From Flavobacterium tyrosinilyticum (GTDB taxonomy: Bacteria > Bacteroidota > Bacteroidia > Flavobacteriales > Flavobacteriaceae), in contig NZ_JAMOKG010000002.1 of NCBI RefSeq assembly GCF_023656565.1, positions 315,619 through 379,618 on the forward strand: a stretch of DNA of 64,000 bases, in the 5' to 3' direction. This document shows positions 18,192 to 26,004 of the stretch, one piece after another. Positions within the stretch are counted from its first letter, which is position 1. Every line of letters begins with the position of its first letter. The notes under the pieces are model-generated. The model was not told where the DNA came from and did no database searches. It was given only the letters and a program-made list of their open reading frames with translations. A program made the translations under genes and the position numbers.

Positions 18192-18743
18192 TTACAAGAG
18201 AGATGTTTGGGCTATCATATTAGCATCTTTTGATAAAATCCAGACTTTATGATTATCAGAGATAGAAATTCTACCGTCCCTTATTAATAATTTTAATGTT
18301 CCTAGTCTATTATGTCCTTCTACTAATTGATAATTTCCTTTCATTTCTGATGTTTCAGGTTTGTCTTCTAAAAATGAATTGACATCTATTACGATTAGAG
18401 GAGTTTCCCATGTTCCATTATCTTTCCAAAATTTTCTATGCCAATGAGCAAATTTGTCCATTGGATATTCATTAACCATTTGAATATTATCATTTATGAC
18501 ATTTAGTTCTTCAAAAAAAGATGTCGGTTTTTCTATTAGTTCAAATTTAATTGTTTTAAGATCTATCCATGAATAATTTTTACTTGAATTCGGCTCATTA
18601 TAATGTGGAAAAATCCATTGATGTATAACTTCTTTTGGAACATTGTGATTGGATTTTTCAATCCTTTCGTAATAAGTATTATATGATTGTAAATTTTCAC
18701 CTTTTTTTGGTTCAAATATTAACCAAGAATTATGTTTGGTCAT
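18192..18743 (-). CDS. ParB/sulfiredoxin-fold-like stand-alone protein
   Basis: 183 residues, soluble. The C-terminal half has TPLIVIDVNSFL followed by YQLVEGHNRLGTLKLLIRDG. This is the pattern of ParB/Srx folds (PxxV then hVxGHxRLxxLK). The N-terminal half has many aromatic residues (QWIFPHYNEP, HWHRKFWKDNGTW). It has no DNA-binding HTH, so it is not a partition ParB. Some relatives are nucleases or nucleotide hydrolases. It lies 134 nt upstream of the broken AlbA_2 gene on the same strand, so a two-gene defence-like unit is possible. Confidence 0.6.
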   Translation of the reverse strand: MTKHNSWLIFEPKKGENLQSYNTYYERIEKSNHNVPKEVIHQWIFPHYNEPNSSKNYSWIDLKTIKFELIEKPTSFFEELNVINDNIQMVNEYPMDKFAHWHRKFWKDNGTWETPLIVIDVNSFLEDKPETSEMKGNYQLVEGHNRLGTLKLLIRDGRISISDNHKVWILSKDANMIAQTSLL

Positions 18744-18841
18744 GTCGTTTTTTTGTTTTATGATAGTATTATATTAAGCATTATTATTAAACTTTATGTT
18801 TTCTATTTGTAAATTATTAATTATCAGAATACTTAAATGAC

Positions 18842-19195
18842 TTAAATCGTCATGTCAATAATTCCAATCTCTTGATTAGCGGATACTACGAAGTTGTTTG
18901 AGTTATCATTGTATGAGAATTCAATTGAATTTATCCTTAAAGTAAGCCAATTCGTTGCTTGACCTAAATTATCTCTAAGATTAACAAAAACTCGAGTATT
19001 AATTATAACTGGTTCAACCATAAGAATATTTCTATTAGATTTTTCTTCATTTAAGCTGTATTCAATGATCATATCTTCAATGCTAGCTACAGTTTGATAG
19101 TTTCTATTTTTGAAACCATCAAGAAGTTTGTTTTTCGTGATTTCTTTAATAGCTTTTTCGATATCTCTTTTTGTATTATCATCTAAATAAATCAT
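18842..19195 (-). CDS. protein of unknown function
   Basis: 117 residues, soluble, no signal. The N-terminal helix (DNTKRDIEKAIKEITKNKLL) is followed by beta-rich sequence (ILMVEPVIINTRVFVNLRD, LTLRINSIEFSYNDNSNNFV). No family was recognised. It is 98 nt upstream of the ParB-like gene on the same strand and may share its transcript. Confidence 0.5.
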   Translation of the reverse strand: MIYLDDNTKRDIEKAIKEITKNKLLDGFKNRNYQTVASIEDMIIEYSLNEEKSNRNILMVEPVIINTRVFVNLRDNLGQATNWLTLRINSIEFSYNDNSNNFVVSANQEIGIIDMTI

Positions 19196-19260
19196 GTTAT
19201 CAGTTTTAAATTTAATTTTGTAAAATATTGTTTTTATGAAGTTTTAAAGTTGTTGTTGAT

Positions 19261-19662
19261 TCATTCGATTTCGCACACATATCTATAAACTGCGCTCATA
19301 ATTGTTCCTGGTATTACTTTATCGTTATAAGAATCAATGTAAATTTTCTGAATTACCTTTCCATTTCGATCATAAATAACCCCATCTGAAGTGGAATATC
19401 TTTTCTCGACACAATCTAATTTATAAAATTGTACACTGGAGTCGCCACCTGTTTTAACTAATTGACCTTTTTTATTTTTAACTGTTTTAGTTGGATTAAT
19501 CATTTTTAACCAAAACTCTTTCATGTCATCATTCCCTTTTTCAAGATAAAGATATATTTCAGTTCCATCTTTTGCAGAAGTTACATACTGAAATTCATCA
19601 TTTTGAGAAAATGATCTGCTATAAACTATAAAAAGTAAAATAGTAAATAATATTTTTTTCAT
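19261..19662 (-). CDS. secreted small beta-rich protein
   Basis: 133 residues with signal peptide MKKILFTILLFIVYSRSFSQ. The mature domain has paired strands and a W (EFWLKMINPTKTVKNKKG), then QFYKLDCVEKRYSTSDGVIYD, and ends YRYVCEIE. Two Cys could form a disulfide. The layout resembles surface-adhesin-E-like domains, a weak assignment. Function unknown. Confidence 0.55.
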   Translation of the reverse strand: MKKILFTILLFIVYSRSFSQNDEFQYVTSAKDGTEIYLYLEKGNDDMKEFWLKMINPTKTVKNKKGQLVKTGGDSSVQFYKLDCVEKRYSTSDGVIYDRNGKVIQKIYIDSYNDKVIPGTIMSAVYRYVCEIE

Positions 19663-19727
19663 ATCCTTGATTTAAAAAACAAACATCGTATTTATTCTAA
19701 AATAAGAACCAAGTAAATTTACCTGAT

Positions 19728-20169
19728 TTAATCTCCTATTTTATATTCTTGAATATCTTGAGAGTTATCGTCGAAGGTTTGAATAATTTCAAGCTTATTA
19801 TCTTTTTCGACAAAAGTTATTTTCTCATCATATTTTGAATCCCTCCATCTTCCGTCAATGTTTGCCCAAAGAATTTTATTTCCATCGATCTTTTTTATAA
19901 TCAAATTTCTGATGATCAGATTTTCTAATGTAAGACACGAAATATATTTCGTCTTTTTTCCTCACTTTAATTATTTTCGATGATTGTCCCATAATAGAAG
20001 CCATTGTATAGCGAGCGATATCTTCATAAGTAAAGTTCTTTAAAGTTATTTCTTCCTTTTCTTTAATTTCTGGAATTTCAGTTTCAACTGTTAAATTGGT
20101 TTCAGTTTGTTCTTTCTGATTACAGCTAAAAATTAAAATAAGAAACAGGCAACATGTTAGTGATTTCAT
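19728..20169 (-). pseudogene. lipoprotein broken by a +1 frameshift in an A6 run
   Basis: MKSLTCCLFLILIFSC is a lipoprotein signal. A Glu-rich linker and a domain with IYFVSYIRKSDHQKFDY follow. After A6 (T6 at 19891-19896) the frame stops at 19876. The neighbouring frame continues KIDGNKILWANIDGRW and EKITFVEKDNKLEIIQTF to a TAA at 19728. With five A the halves join as FDYKKIDGNKILW. The span is 442 nt, one over a multiple of three. The intact form would be about 146 residues, of unknown function. Confidence 0.6.
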
Positions 20170-20263
20170 ATGTAATTCAATTTTGTATGTAAAATTTATT
20201 TGCTAAAAGTAATTGCATTATATTCAATTACATTACGGAAAACCGTAAAGACAATTATGAAAA

Positions 20264-20380
20264 CCAAAGCCCTAGCCCTGATAGAAGCGGCATCCTTTTT
20301 AGGCAAACGAAGAAGGACTTATTAAACCGTAAACTTTCCGCCTAAAAAGATATAGCGGATAGCAGGAAATAGCTCCTAAA
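20264..20380 (+). ncRNA. candidate structured element upstream of prfA
   Basis: CTTTTTAGGC (20295-20304) pairs exactly with GCCTAAAAAG (20340-20349) around a 35-nt loop. Outside this, CCTG (near 20277) can pair with CAGG (near 20362) and AGC with GCT. The flanks AGAAGCGG and AGCGGATAG are quasi-symmetric. I recall similar stretches (GATAGAAGCGG ... GGATAGCAGG) in many Flavobacterium intergenic regions. It may correspond to a catalogued Bacteroidetes motif such as Flavo-1, but I could not verify that. It could be a leader RNA of prfA or a dispersed element. Confidence 0.4.
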
Positions 20381-20456
20381 AATCATCGTAATTCCACTAA
20401 ATATTCAACTTAAATTCCCTAAAAAAGGAACACTAGAATTTTCGATAAAAATTTTG

Positions 20457-20464
20457 TAATTTTG
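20457..20464 (+). promoter_or_regulatory. -7 box of prfA
   Basis: TAATTTTG fits TAnnTTTG and lies 25 nt before the ATG. No TTG occurs at the expected upstream spacing. Confidence 0.4.
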
Positions 20465-20488
20465 CCGTCCAATAAAAGGAATTAGAAA

Positions 20489-21565
20489 ATGTTAGATAGA
20501 CTTCAATATGTAAAGCAGCGTTTCGATGAGATTTCGGATTTGATTATTCAGCCGGATGTTATTTCTGATCAAAAACGTTATAAGCAGCTTAATCAAGAAT
20601 ATAAAGGGATTAAAGCGCTTGTTGAAAAGAGAGAAGAGTACATTGTAATTTTGGCAAATATTGACGAAGCAAACGAAATTATTGCTGACGGAAGTGATGC
20701 TGAAATGGTGGAAATGGCCAAAATGCAATTGGATGAAGCAAAAGAACGTCTGCCAGAATTGGAGGAGGAAATCAAATTTATGCTTATTCCTAAAGATCCT
20801 GAAGATGCGAAAAACGTAATGGTGGAGATCCGCGCCGGAACGGGTGGGGACGAAGCGAGTATTTTTGCTGGTGACTTGTTTAGAATGTACACCAAATATT
20901 GTGAATCTATGGGATGGAGATCATCTGTTGTAGATATGAACGAGGGTACTTCTGGAGGTTTCAAAGAGGTTATTTTTGAGGTTACTGGAGAAGATGTATA
21001 CGGAACTTTGAAGTTTGAAGCGGGTGTTCACCGTGTACAGCGTGTTCCTCAGACAGAAACTCAAGGACGTGTGCATACATCGGCTGCAACGGTTATGGTT
21101 TTGCCAGAAGCTGAGGAGTTTGATGTTCAGGTAGATATGAACGATGTTCGTGTGGATTTCTTCTGTTCGTCTGGACCTGGAGGACAATCGGTAAATACAA
21201 CGAAATCGGCTGTACGTTTAACGCACATTCCAACAGGTTTGGTGGCGCAATGTCAGGATGAGAAATCGCAGCACAAGAATAAAGATAAGGCTTTGATGGT
21301 ATTGCGTTCTCGTTTGTACGAAATGGAATTGGCCAAAAAGCAAGAGGAAGATGCTAAAAAACGTAGTTCTCAGGTAAGTTCTGGAGACCGTTCGGCAAAA
21401 ATCCGTACGTATAACTATGCGCAAGGTCGTGTAACGGATCACCGTATTGGTTTAACGCTTTACGATTTAGGAAATATCATGAATGGTGATATTCATAAAA
21501 TCGTTTCTGAGCTTCAGTTGGTTAATAATATGGAGAAATTGAAGGAAGCTTCAGAAGTTTACTAA
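20489..21565 (+). CDS. prfA: peptide chain release factor 1
   Basis: 358 residues, the usual RF1 length. It recognises UAA and UAG and triggers peptidyl-tRNA hydrolysis on the ribosome. The GGQ motif is G231-G232-Q233 in [17 protein letters not shown]. The codon-recognition PxT motif appears as PQT in [20 protein letters not shown], where E. coli has PAT. The tail [19 protein letters not shown] is also family-like. ATG at 20489 with a -7 box 25 nt before it. The stop is followed within 10 nt by an octamer array and a terminator. Confidence 0.97.
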   Translation: MLDRLQYVKQRFDEISDLIIQPDVISDQKRYKQLNQEYKGIKALVEKREEYIVILANIDEANEIIADGSDAEMVEMAKMQLDEAKERLPELEEEIKFMLIPKDPEDAKNVMVEIRAGTGGDEASIFAGDLFRMYTKYCESMGWRSSVVDMNEGTSGGFKEVIFEVTGEDVYGTLKFEAGVHRVQRVPQTETQGRVHTSAATVMVLPEAEEFDVQVDMNDVRVDFFCSSGPGGQSVNTTKSAVRLTHIPTGLVAQCQDEKSQHKNKDKALMVLRSRLYEMELAKKQEEDAKKRSSQVSSGDRSAKIRTYNYAQGRVTDHRIGLTLYDLGNIMNGDIHKIVSELQLVNNMEKLKEASEVY

Positions 21566-21637
21566 ATTTCTGAGATGCTAAGATACTAAGATACTAAGTT
21601 GCTAAGGTTCTAAGTTTTCTTTTAGGACTTTTTAAAT

Positions 21638-21666
21638 TTAAGCCGAACTTTGTTCGGCTTTTTTTG
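21638..21666 (+). terminator. terminator of prfA (copy 1)
   Basis: AAGCCGAAC/GTTCGGCTT stem with T7 tail, flanked by sense and antisense octamer arrays. Confidence 0.9.
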
Positions 21667-21886
21667 TGGAAAAAATACCAAAGATTGGGAAGACCTTAGC
21701 ATCTCAGCAACTAAAAAGAATATAGCCAGCGGTTTCAACCGCTGGAACGCAAAGAATTGGTTAAAGTTGTTAAGATTCTGAGATTCTAAGGTTCTAAGTT
21801 TTTTTCTTTGAACATAATTTTTTTGAGTTGCTAAGTTACTGAGATTCTAAGGTTCTAAGTTTTTTCTTTTTTAACATAAAATATAT

Positions 21887-21914
21887 TTAAGCCGAACTTT
21901 GTTCGGCTTTTTTT
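21887..21914 (+). terminator. terminator, second copy of the same hairpin
   Basis: The AAGCCGAAC/GTTCGGCTT stem with T-run is the same as the one 249 bp upstream. With the preceding GGTTCTAAG stretch it is also repeated, so the prfA 3' region has been duplicated. Confidence 0.85.
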
Positions 21915-22209
21915 ATGCCTAGAACTTAAAGAGAGAATGAAAACTTCGCATTTTAATATCGCAGCAACTTCGCATCTTAATTTCTAATGATAATTTAATG
22001 TGGATAAATAAGGCCTATAATTTCAAAAAAGCATTGTAAATTAAGATAAATACTATAGCGCAATTTTGTGAAGTAAGATTTATAATATAGTTGGTAAAGC
22101 TTAGTGCCTTAGAACTTTAGCATCTTAAAATCTTAACGAAAACTTGTTTTTTTATAACTTTTTTTTGCCTCATATTTGCCCTATTAACCAACCAACTAAT
22201 CATTAATTT

Positions 22210-23541
22210 ATGAAGAGAACTTTACTTTTATTTTGCTTCTTTGGGAGCTTTTTTTATGCGCGATCGCAATCGTATTTCGGATTCAGGGATGATAATTATG
22301 CTGGAATTCAGTCTGCATTGTTTAATCCGTCCAATATTGTAGATTCAAAATACAAAGCCGACGTTACGTTTGGATCTGGCAGCGGAACTGGACAAAATGA
22401 TTTGTACGGAGTTAATATAATGGATGTATTAGACGGAGGTTACAATCTGGAAACCGATGCAAGCAAAAATTTCAAATCGAATAATAGAGGGAATTTCAAT
22501 GTAGATATCATGGGGCCTTCTGTAATGCTCAATATTACGCCTGTGCATAGTGTTGCGCTTTTTACGCGTGTGCGAAGTGTTACAAGTCTTGTTGGTATAA
22601 ACGGACAGCTTATTGATGAGGTAAACAAAGAAGTAGATGCTTCGAATAGTTTTTTAATTACGGGCGGAAACCCCAATGCTGTTTCGAATTCTTGGGCAGA
22701 GATAGGAGCGAGTTATGCTACGGTTCTGTTAGATCGTGACGATCATTTTGTAAAAGGTGGTATTACTTTGAAGTATTTAATGGCGGGAGTAAACGGCTAC
22801 ATTAACGGAAATGATTTAAGTGTGGCTTTTAATAAAAACGAAGCCAATCCTTTGTTAAGCGAATATTATTCGACAGGAACCATAAGAACAGCTGCAAGTT
22901 ATGATTATGCTAACGGAAATGATCCTAAGTTTGATGCGGCTTCGGCTGGAGTAGGGGTAGATTTAGGTTTTACCTACGAATATCGTACGAATTGCCATTC
23001 TTGCGCAGGAAATCGTTATAAGTTTAAGGCCGCGGCTTCTATAACCGATATTGGAAAACTAAACTATAATAACATTGTCGAGAATACTTATAATATTACA
23101 GGAAGGGTGACACAACAAGATATCGAAGATGCGGATGATATTTTTGAGTTTTTTGATTCTAACTATACTAAAGTATCTTCGAGAAAAGGAGTAAAAGCAA
23201 ATCTTCCAACGGCTTTGCACACCAATTTGGACTGGAATATCGACCAGAGATTTTATGTGAATTTAAGCGGTGATTTCAATTTAGTAGATGCCAAAAAAGT
23301 AAACGGAACCGCAATTGCCAATTCGGTTACTTTTACGCCGAGATATGAAACCAGACAGTTTAGTTTCTACGTTCCGGTGACCTATATGCAATACAGCGGA
23401 ACGCAAATAGGAGCGGGTTTTAGAGCGGGTCCAATATTTATTGGTTCTGGAACTCTTTTCTCCAATATGTTTTCAAACAATTCAAAAGGCTGTAATATTT
23501 ACGCTGGTTTAAAATTGCCGATTTATCAGGATTATAGGTAG
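22210..23541 (+). CDS. DUF5723-family outer membrane protein, short form without OmpA domain
   Basis: 443 residues with signal peptide ending ARSQ. It aligns throughout with residues 1-455 of the protein at 30728-32911. Shared blocks are SYxGxxxDNYAGxQSxLFNPxxIxDS, NDLYGV, DIMGPSxMxNIxPxHSxAxFTR, NSWAEIGASYA and LPTALHTNLDWNI. It stops at LKLPIYQDYR, exactly where the longer paralogue enters its thrombospondin repeats, and an octamer array starts at the stop codon. It may be an ancestral short form or a truncation caused by the repeat. Probably a beta-barrel of unknown role. Confidence 0.85.
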   Translation: MKRTLLLFCFFGSFFYARSQSYFGFRDDNYAGIQSALFNPSNIVDSKYKADVTFGSGSGTGQNDLYGVNIMDVLDGGYNLETDASKNFKSNNRGNFNVDIMGPSVMLNITPVHSVALFTRVRSVTSLVGINGQLIDEVNKEVDASNSFLITGGNPNAVSNSWAEIGASYATVLLDRDDHFVKGGITLKYLMAGVNGYINGNDLSVAFNKNEANPLLSEYYSTGTIRTAASYDYANGNDPKFDAASAGVGVDLGFTYEYRTNCHSCAGNRYKFKAAASITDIGKLNYNNIVENTYNITGRVTQQDIEDADDIFEFFDSNYTKVSSRKGVKANLPTALHTNLDWNIDQRFYVNLSGDFNLVDAKKVNGTAIANSVTFTPRYETRQFSFYVPVTYMQYSGTQIGAGFRAGPIFIGSGTLFSNMFSNNSKGCNIYAGLKLPIYQDYR

Positions 23542-23785
23542 AGGTTCTAAGATGCTGAGATACTAAGATGCTAAGATTCTGAGATTCTGAGATTCTGAGA
23601 TTCCGAGATTCTGAGATTCTGAGATGCTGAATTTCTTAGTTTATGAAATTTAAGACATAAAAAAAACAGCATATACAAAGTAGATGCTGTTTTTTTTATT
23701 TTTAAGATTAGTAAGCAAGATTAAAAAATCGAAAATATAAAACTTAGAACCTTAGAATCTTAGCAACTTAGTATCTTAAAAAAAA
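23541..23785. repeat. inverted octamer arrays around a hairpin
   Basis: About twelve sense units (CTAAGATG, CTGAGATT, repeated) run from the stop codon at 23541 to about 23640. Antisense units (CTTAGAAC, CTTAGAAT, CTTAGCAA, CTTAGTAT) occupy about 23745-23780. The terminator hairpin lies between them. This is the longest octamer array in the window. Confidence 0.85.
23658..23698. terminator. bidirectional terminator
   Basis: AAAACAGCAT/ATGCTGTTTT stem with A-rich and T-rich flanks. It would end the + DUF5723 gene and the converging minus-strand stress block. Confidence 0.8.
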
Positions 23786-23801
23786 TATATTGAAGGTCTT
23801 C

Positions 23802-23839
23802 ACTCCATCAACCGTTTCCCCAAACACGTATGATGGAGT
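23802..23839. other. 9-bp stem hairpin downstream of the stress block
   Basis: ACTCCATCA pairs with TGATGGAGT around a 20-nt loop. No T-run follows, so it is not a canonical terminator. It may be an RNA processing or small-RNA structure; nothing more can be said. Confidence 0.35.
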
Positions 23840-23962
23840 TAGACGCCTAAAAATACTCTCGTATATTCTAAACATTTATATAGATTCGAGTAAACGTAAA
23901 CGCCATTTTTTATCATTATTTCGCTAAACTTTTCCATAATAATTTAAATTAAGTTAAACAAA

Positions 23963-24352
23963 TTACTCTCTAGATGATTCGTATTGTGATGATTCTTCTT
24001 CTTCTTCTTCTTCTTCTTCAGAAGAATCATGATGAGGTTTCGAAACCAGATTGGTTACAATAAGCTGAACAATCGAGCCTAAAACACCTTTAAACATCGA
24101 GTCGCCTTTACCGACAATAAATCTTTTGGCTAAATAACCAATTCCGATACTGATGGCAGATTGAGCGATGTGGCTTTTAAAACCAACCGTTTCGTTGATT
24201 TCTTCCACCGTGTTTCGAATGAGGTTAATGGGCTTTAAATTGTCTTTAATTTCATTAATCTCGTCTTTTATAGCACACCATTCTGTGTCCTGGCGAATTT
24301 CTAGTTCCTCAATTTTTTGATTTAACTGATCAATAGTGTAAATAGCCTCCAT
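23963..24352 (-). CDS. coiled-coil membrane-associated stress-block protein with poly-Glu tail
   Basis: 129 residues. The N-terminus is a coiled coil (IDQLNQKIEELEIRQDTEW, then KDEINEIKDNLKPI). A glycine-containing hydrophobic stretch (SAISIGIGYLAKRF, VLGSIVQLIVTNLV) follows, then a tail with nine consecutive Glu codons read from a (TTC)n tract near 23996-24019. The trinucleotide tract could change the tail length without a frameshift. Last gene of the stress block. No known function. Confidence 0.7.
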   Translation of the reverse strand: MEAIYTIDQLNQKIEELEIRQDTEWCAIKDEINEIKDNLKPINLIRNTVEEINETVGFKSHIAQSAISIGIGYLAKRFIVGKGDSMFKGVLGSIVQLIVTNLVSKPHHDSSEEEEEEEEESSQYESSRE

Positions 24353-24381
24353 AGTTTTTTCGGTTTTTTAGGTTAATTAAA

Positions 24382-24741
24382 TCAGTTTTTTGTTTCTTTT
24401 AGAATACTTGAAATGATAGTATTTCCAATAGGAGTTTTTATCAGTTTATGATGTGATTTTACAACCACAATTACCACAATTAGATAAAATAGTGCCATGA
24501 TAAAAAAGCCATAGTAATACTCTCCAAGTTCTTTACCAATCCATAAACTAATCCCGATATTCAGGAACAAAGTAAAAAATGCAACAACAATACCAATCGC
24601 TATCTTTGAAGCCAATGATGAAGCACCATCCGCAACAGAACATACTGTTTTTAGTTTAAGTAATTCTAAACTTGTTTTAGCATAGTTTTCTGCTTTTTCA
24701 TAAAGATTTAAATTCTCGTTTGTTGTTGCATTTGGTTCCAT
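24382..24741 (-). CDS. phage-holin-superfamily-like membrane protein (Holin-X type)
   Basis: 119 residues. The N-terminal amphipathic helix (ENYAKTSLELLKLKTV) precedes two long transmembrane helices at about 46-72 and 78-97. This plan matches the Holin-X/3_6 proteins found on bacterial chromosomes without phage genes. They accompany YtxH and CsbD stress proteins and are not thought to lyse the cell. No phage genes are nearby. It lies 48 nt downstream of the YtxH gene. Confidence 0.75.
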   Translation of the reverse strand: MEPNATTNENLNLYEKAENYAKTSLELLKLKTVCSVADGASSLASKIAIGIVVAFFTLFLNIGISLWIGKELGEYYYGFFIMALFYLIVVIVVVKSHHKLIKTPIGNTIISSILKETKN

Positions 24742-24789
24742 GATATAGGGTTTTATGGTTTGAAAATTTCACTAATTAATTCTAACTAA

Positions 24790-25074
24790 TTAATAGTTTG
24801 ATTTTACTGTTTTAACATCGTCTTTTAGCGTGTTGTAATCTTCTTTAACTTGGTTAAGTTTAGATTTTCCTTCTTCGATAATTTCTTTACCGTTTGAAGT
24901 AATCGTGTTTACAATGCCATCAAATTTTGTTTTTAGATTATCACCGTAATCTTTTGATTTATCTTTGATTTTTTTTCTTGTGTTTGATCCTTTGTCTGGT
25001 GCAAATAAAACACCTATGAATGCTCCCGCCGCTGCGGCTCCTAAAATTCCTAAAATTGTGCTACTAGTTTTCAT
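24790..25074 (-). CDS. YtxH-domain stress protein
   Basis: 94 residues. The YtxH signature is clear: a single hydrophobic helix GILGAAAAGAFIGVLFAPDKGSNTRKKI, then a Lys/Glu-rich amphipathic tail. The FAPDKGSxTRKKI joint is diagnostic. YtxH relatives are membrane-anchored general stress proteins. The gene sits between the lmo0937-like and holin-like genes with short gaps, suggesting one transcript. Confidence 0.9.
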   Translation of the reverse strand: MKTSSTILGILGAAAAGAFIGVLFAPDKGSNTRKKIKDKSKDYGDNLKTKFDGIVNTITSNGKEIIEEGKSKLNQVKEDYNTLKDDVKTVKSNY

Positions 25075-25132
25075 AATAAATAATTTAATGGATTAATATT
25101 TAATAATTTGTTGATTTAATAAATTGTGATTT

Positions 25133-25285
25133 TTAAATTTCTCGACCCTTAATTAGTCGAAGCAATACTGCGATAATGGCAATTACTAACAGAATATGGA
25201 TTATGCTTCCGAAACTGTAAACAAAGAACCCAAGAGCCCAAAGTATCACCAGAATCACTGCCAGTGTATATAATAAGTTTGACAT
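25133..25285 (-). CDS. lmo0937-family small membrane protein
   Basis: 50 residues. Reading the minus strand from the ATG at 25285 gives MSNLLYTLAVILVILWALGF, then a short FVYSFGSIIH loop, a second helix, and the ending LLRLIKGREI. Two helices with IxWALGF and a basic end are typical of the lmo0937 family. It has no known activity but is common in stress loci. It lies 58 nt upstream of the YtxH gene. Confidence 0.85.
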   Translation of the reverse strand: MSNLLYTLAVILVILWALGFFVYSFGSIIHILLVIAIIAVLLRLIKGREI

Positions 25286-25322
25286 GGTTTTTTATTTTAG
25301 TGGTTAATAATCAGTTTTTCTT

Positions 25323-25970
25323 TTAGTTTAACTTATAAGAAAGATATAAAGTCAAGTTGCTATTTTTTGCATCAGGAAACGTGTATGTAGTTCCTGCAAC
25401 TGTTCTTTCTTTACCTACAGTAGTTAAACCGTAATTGTAACGTAATCCAACGCTAATTGGGTTAAAGTCGACTCCGACACCAGCAGAAAGACCTGCATCA
25501 AATTTCGCTAGATCATCTGTATCAATGTCTTGGTCAAAATCAAAACTTCCGTCTCCGCTTACTTTAGAGCTTACTAAATAAGAAGCGTAACCACCGGCAT
25601 GAATGTTGAAATTCTTAGTAACATTTACTCTAACCAAAAGTGGCACTTCTATATAGTTCAATCTAAATTTTGTGTTTCCAGATGCAAAAGCATTGTTGTA
25701 TTCTAATTCTGAACCTTTTGTTGTGAATAAAATCTCTGGCTGAATCGCTACAAAGTCTGAAATAGGAAGTGTAGCATAAACCCCGGCATTAAATCCGTAT
25801 AAGATATTATTGTCATCGACATTGTCTCCGCTTCCATATAAGTTAGACATGTTGAATCCTCCTTTTACACCGAATTCGGTATTTACATTATTGTCCTGAG
25901 CGTGCAGCATTCCAAATGATGCTGATAAAAAAAGTGTTAAGGCGCATAAAAAATTGGCTTGTAATTTCAT
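25323..25970 (-). CDS. PorT-like outer membrane beta-barrel protein
   Basis: 215 residues with signal peptide ending MLHAQ. FGVKGGFNMSNLYG opens the barrel, GAYATLPIS-type strands follow, and the family mark IQPEILFTTKG is present. LNYIEVPLLVRVNV lies mid-protein. The last strand NLTLYLSYKLN ends in the outer membrane insertion signal. Members of this OMP_b-brl_2 group often accompany stress lipoproteins. First of the small-protein genes of the stress block. Confidence 0.85.
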   Translation of the reverse strand: MKLQANFLCALTLFLSASFGMLHAQDNNVNTEFGVKGGFNMSNLYGSGDNVDDNNILYGFNAGVYATLPISDFVAIQPEILFTTKGSELEYNNAFASGNTKFRLNYIEVPLLVRVNVTKNFNIHAGGYASYLVSSKVSGDGSFDFDQDIDTDDLAKFDAGLSAGVGVDFNPISVGLRYNYGLTTVGKERTVAGTTYTFPDAKNSNLTLYLSYKLN

Positions 25971-26004
25971 AGTAAAAAATAATTAGTTAATAGATAATAG
26001 GCGT

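Larger units (their letters stand above)
21566..22209. repeat. octamer arrays and duplicated terminators between prfA and the DUF5723 gene
   Basis: Sense arrays of CTAAGNNN/CTGAGNNN units lie at about 21571-21622, 21769-21801 and 21830-21862. Antisense versions (CTTAG/CTCAG) lie at about 21691-21715 and 22102-22135. Each sense-terminator-antisense set could form a long nested hairpin. AGCGGTTTCAACCGCT (about 21730) is a separate palindrome of the CCCGTGG family. No gene was seen in the 644 bp. Confidence 0.8.

Noticed and set aside
21571..23780. Octamer arrays as a possible CRISPR
   Set aside because: Repeats are 8 bp and contiguous with no spacers.
24382..24741. Holin-like gene as prophage remnant
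   Set aside because: No other phage gene nearby; the neighbours are stress proteins and this holin type is common on chromosomes.
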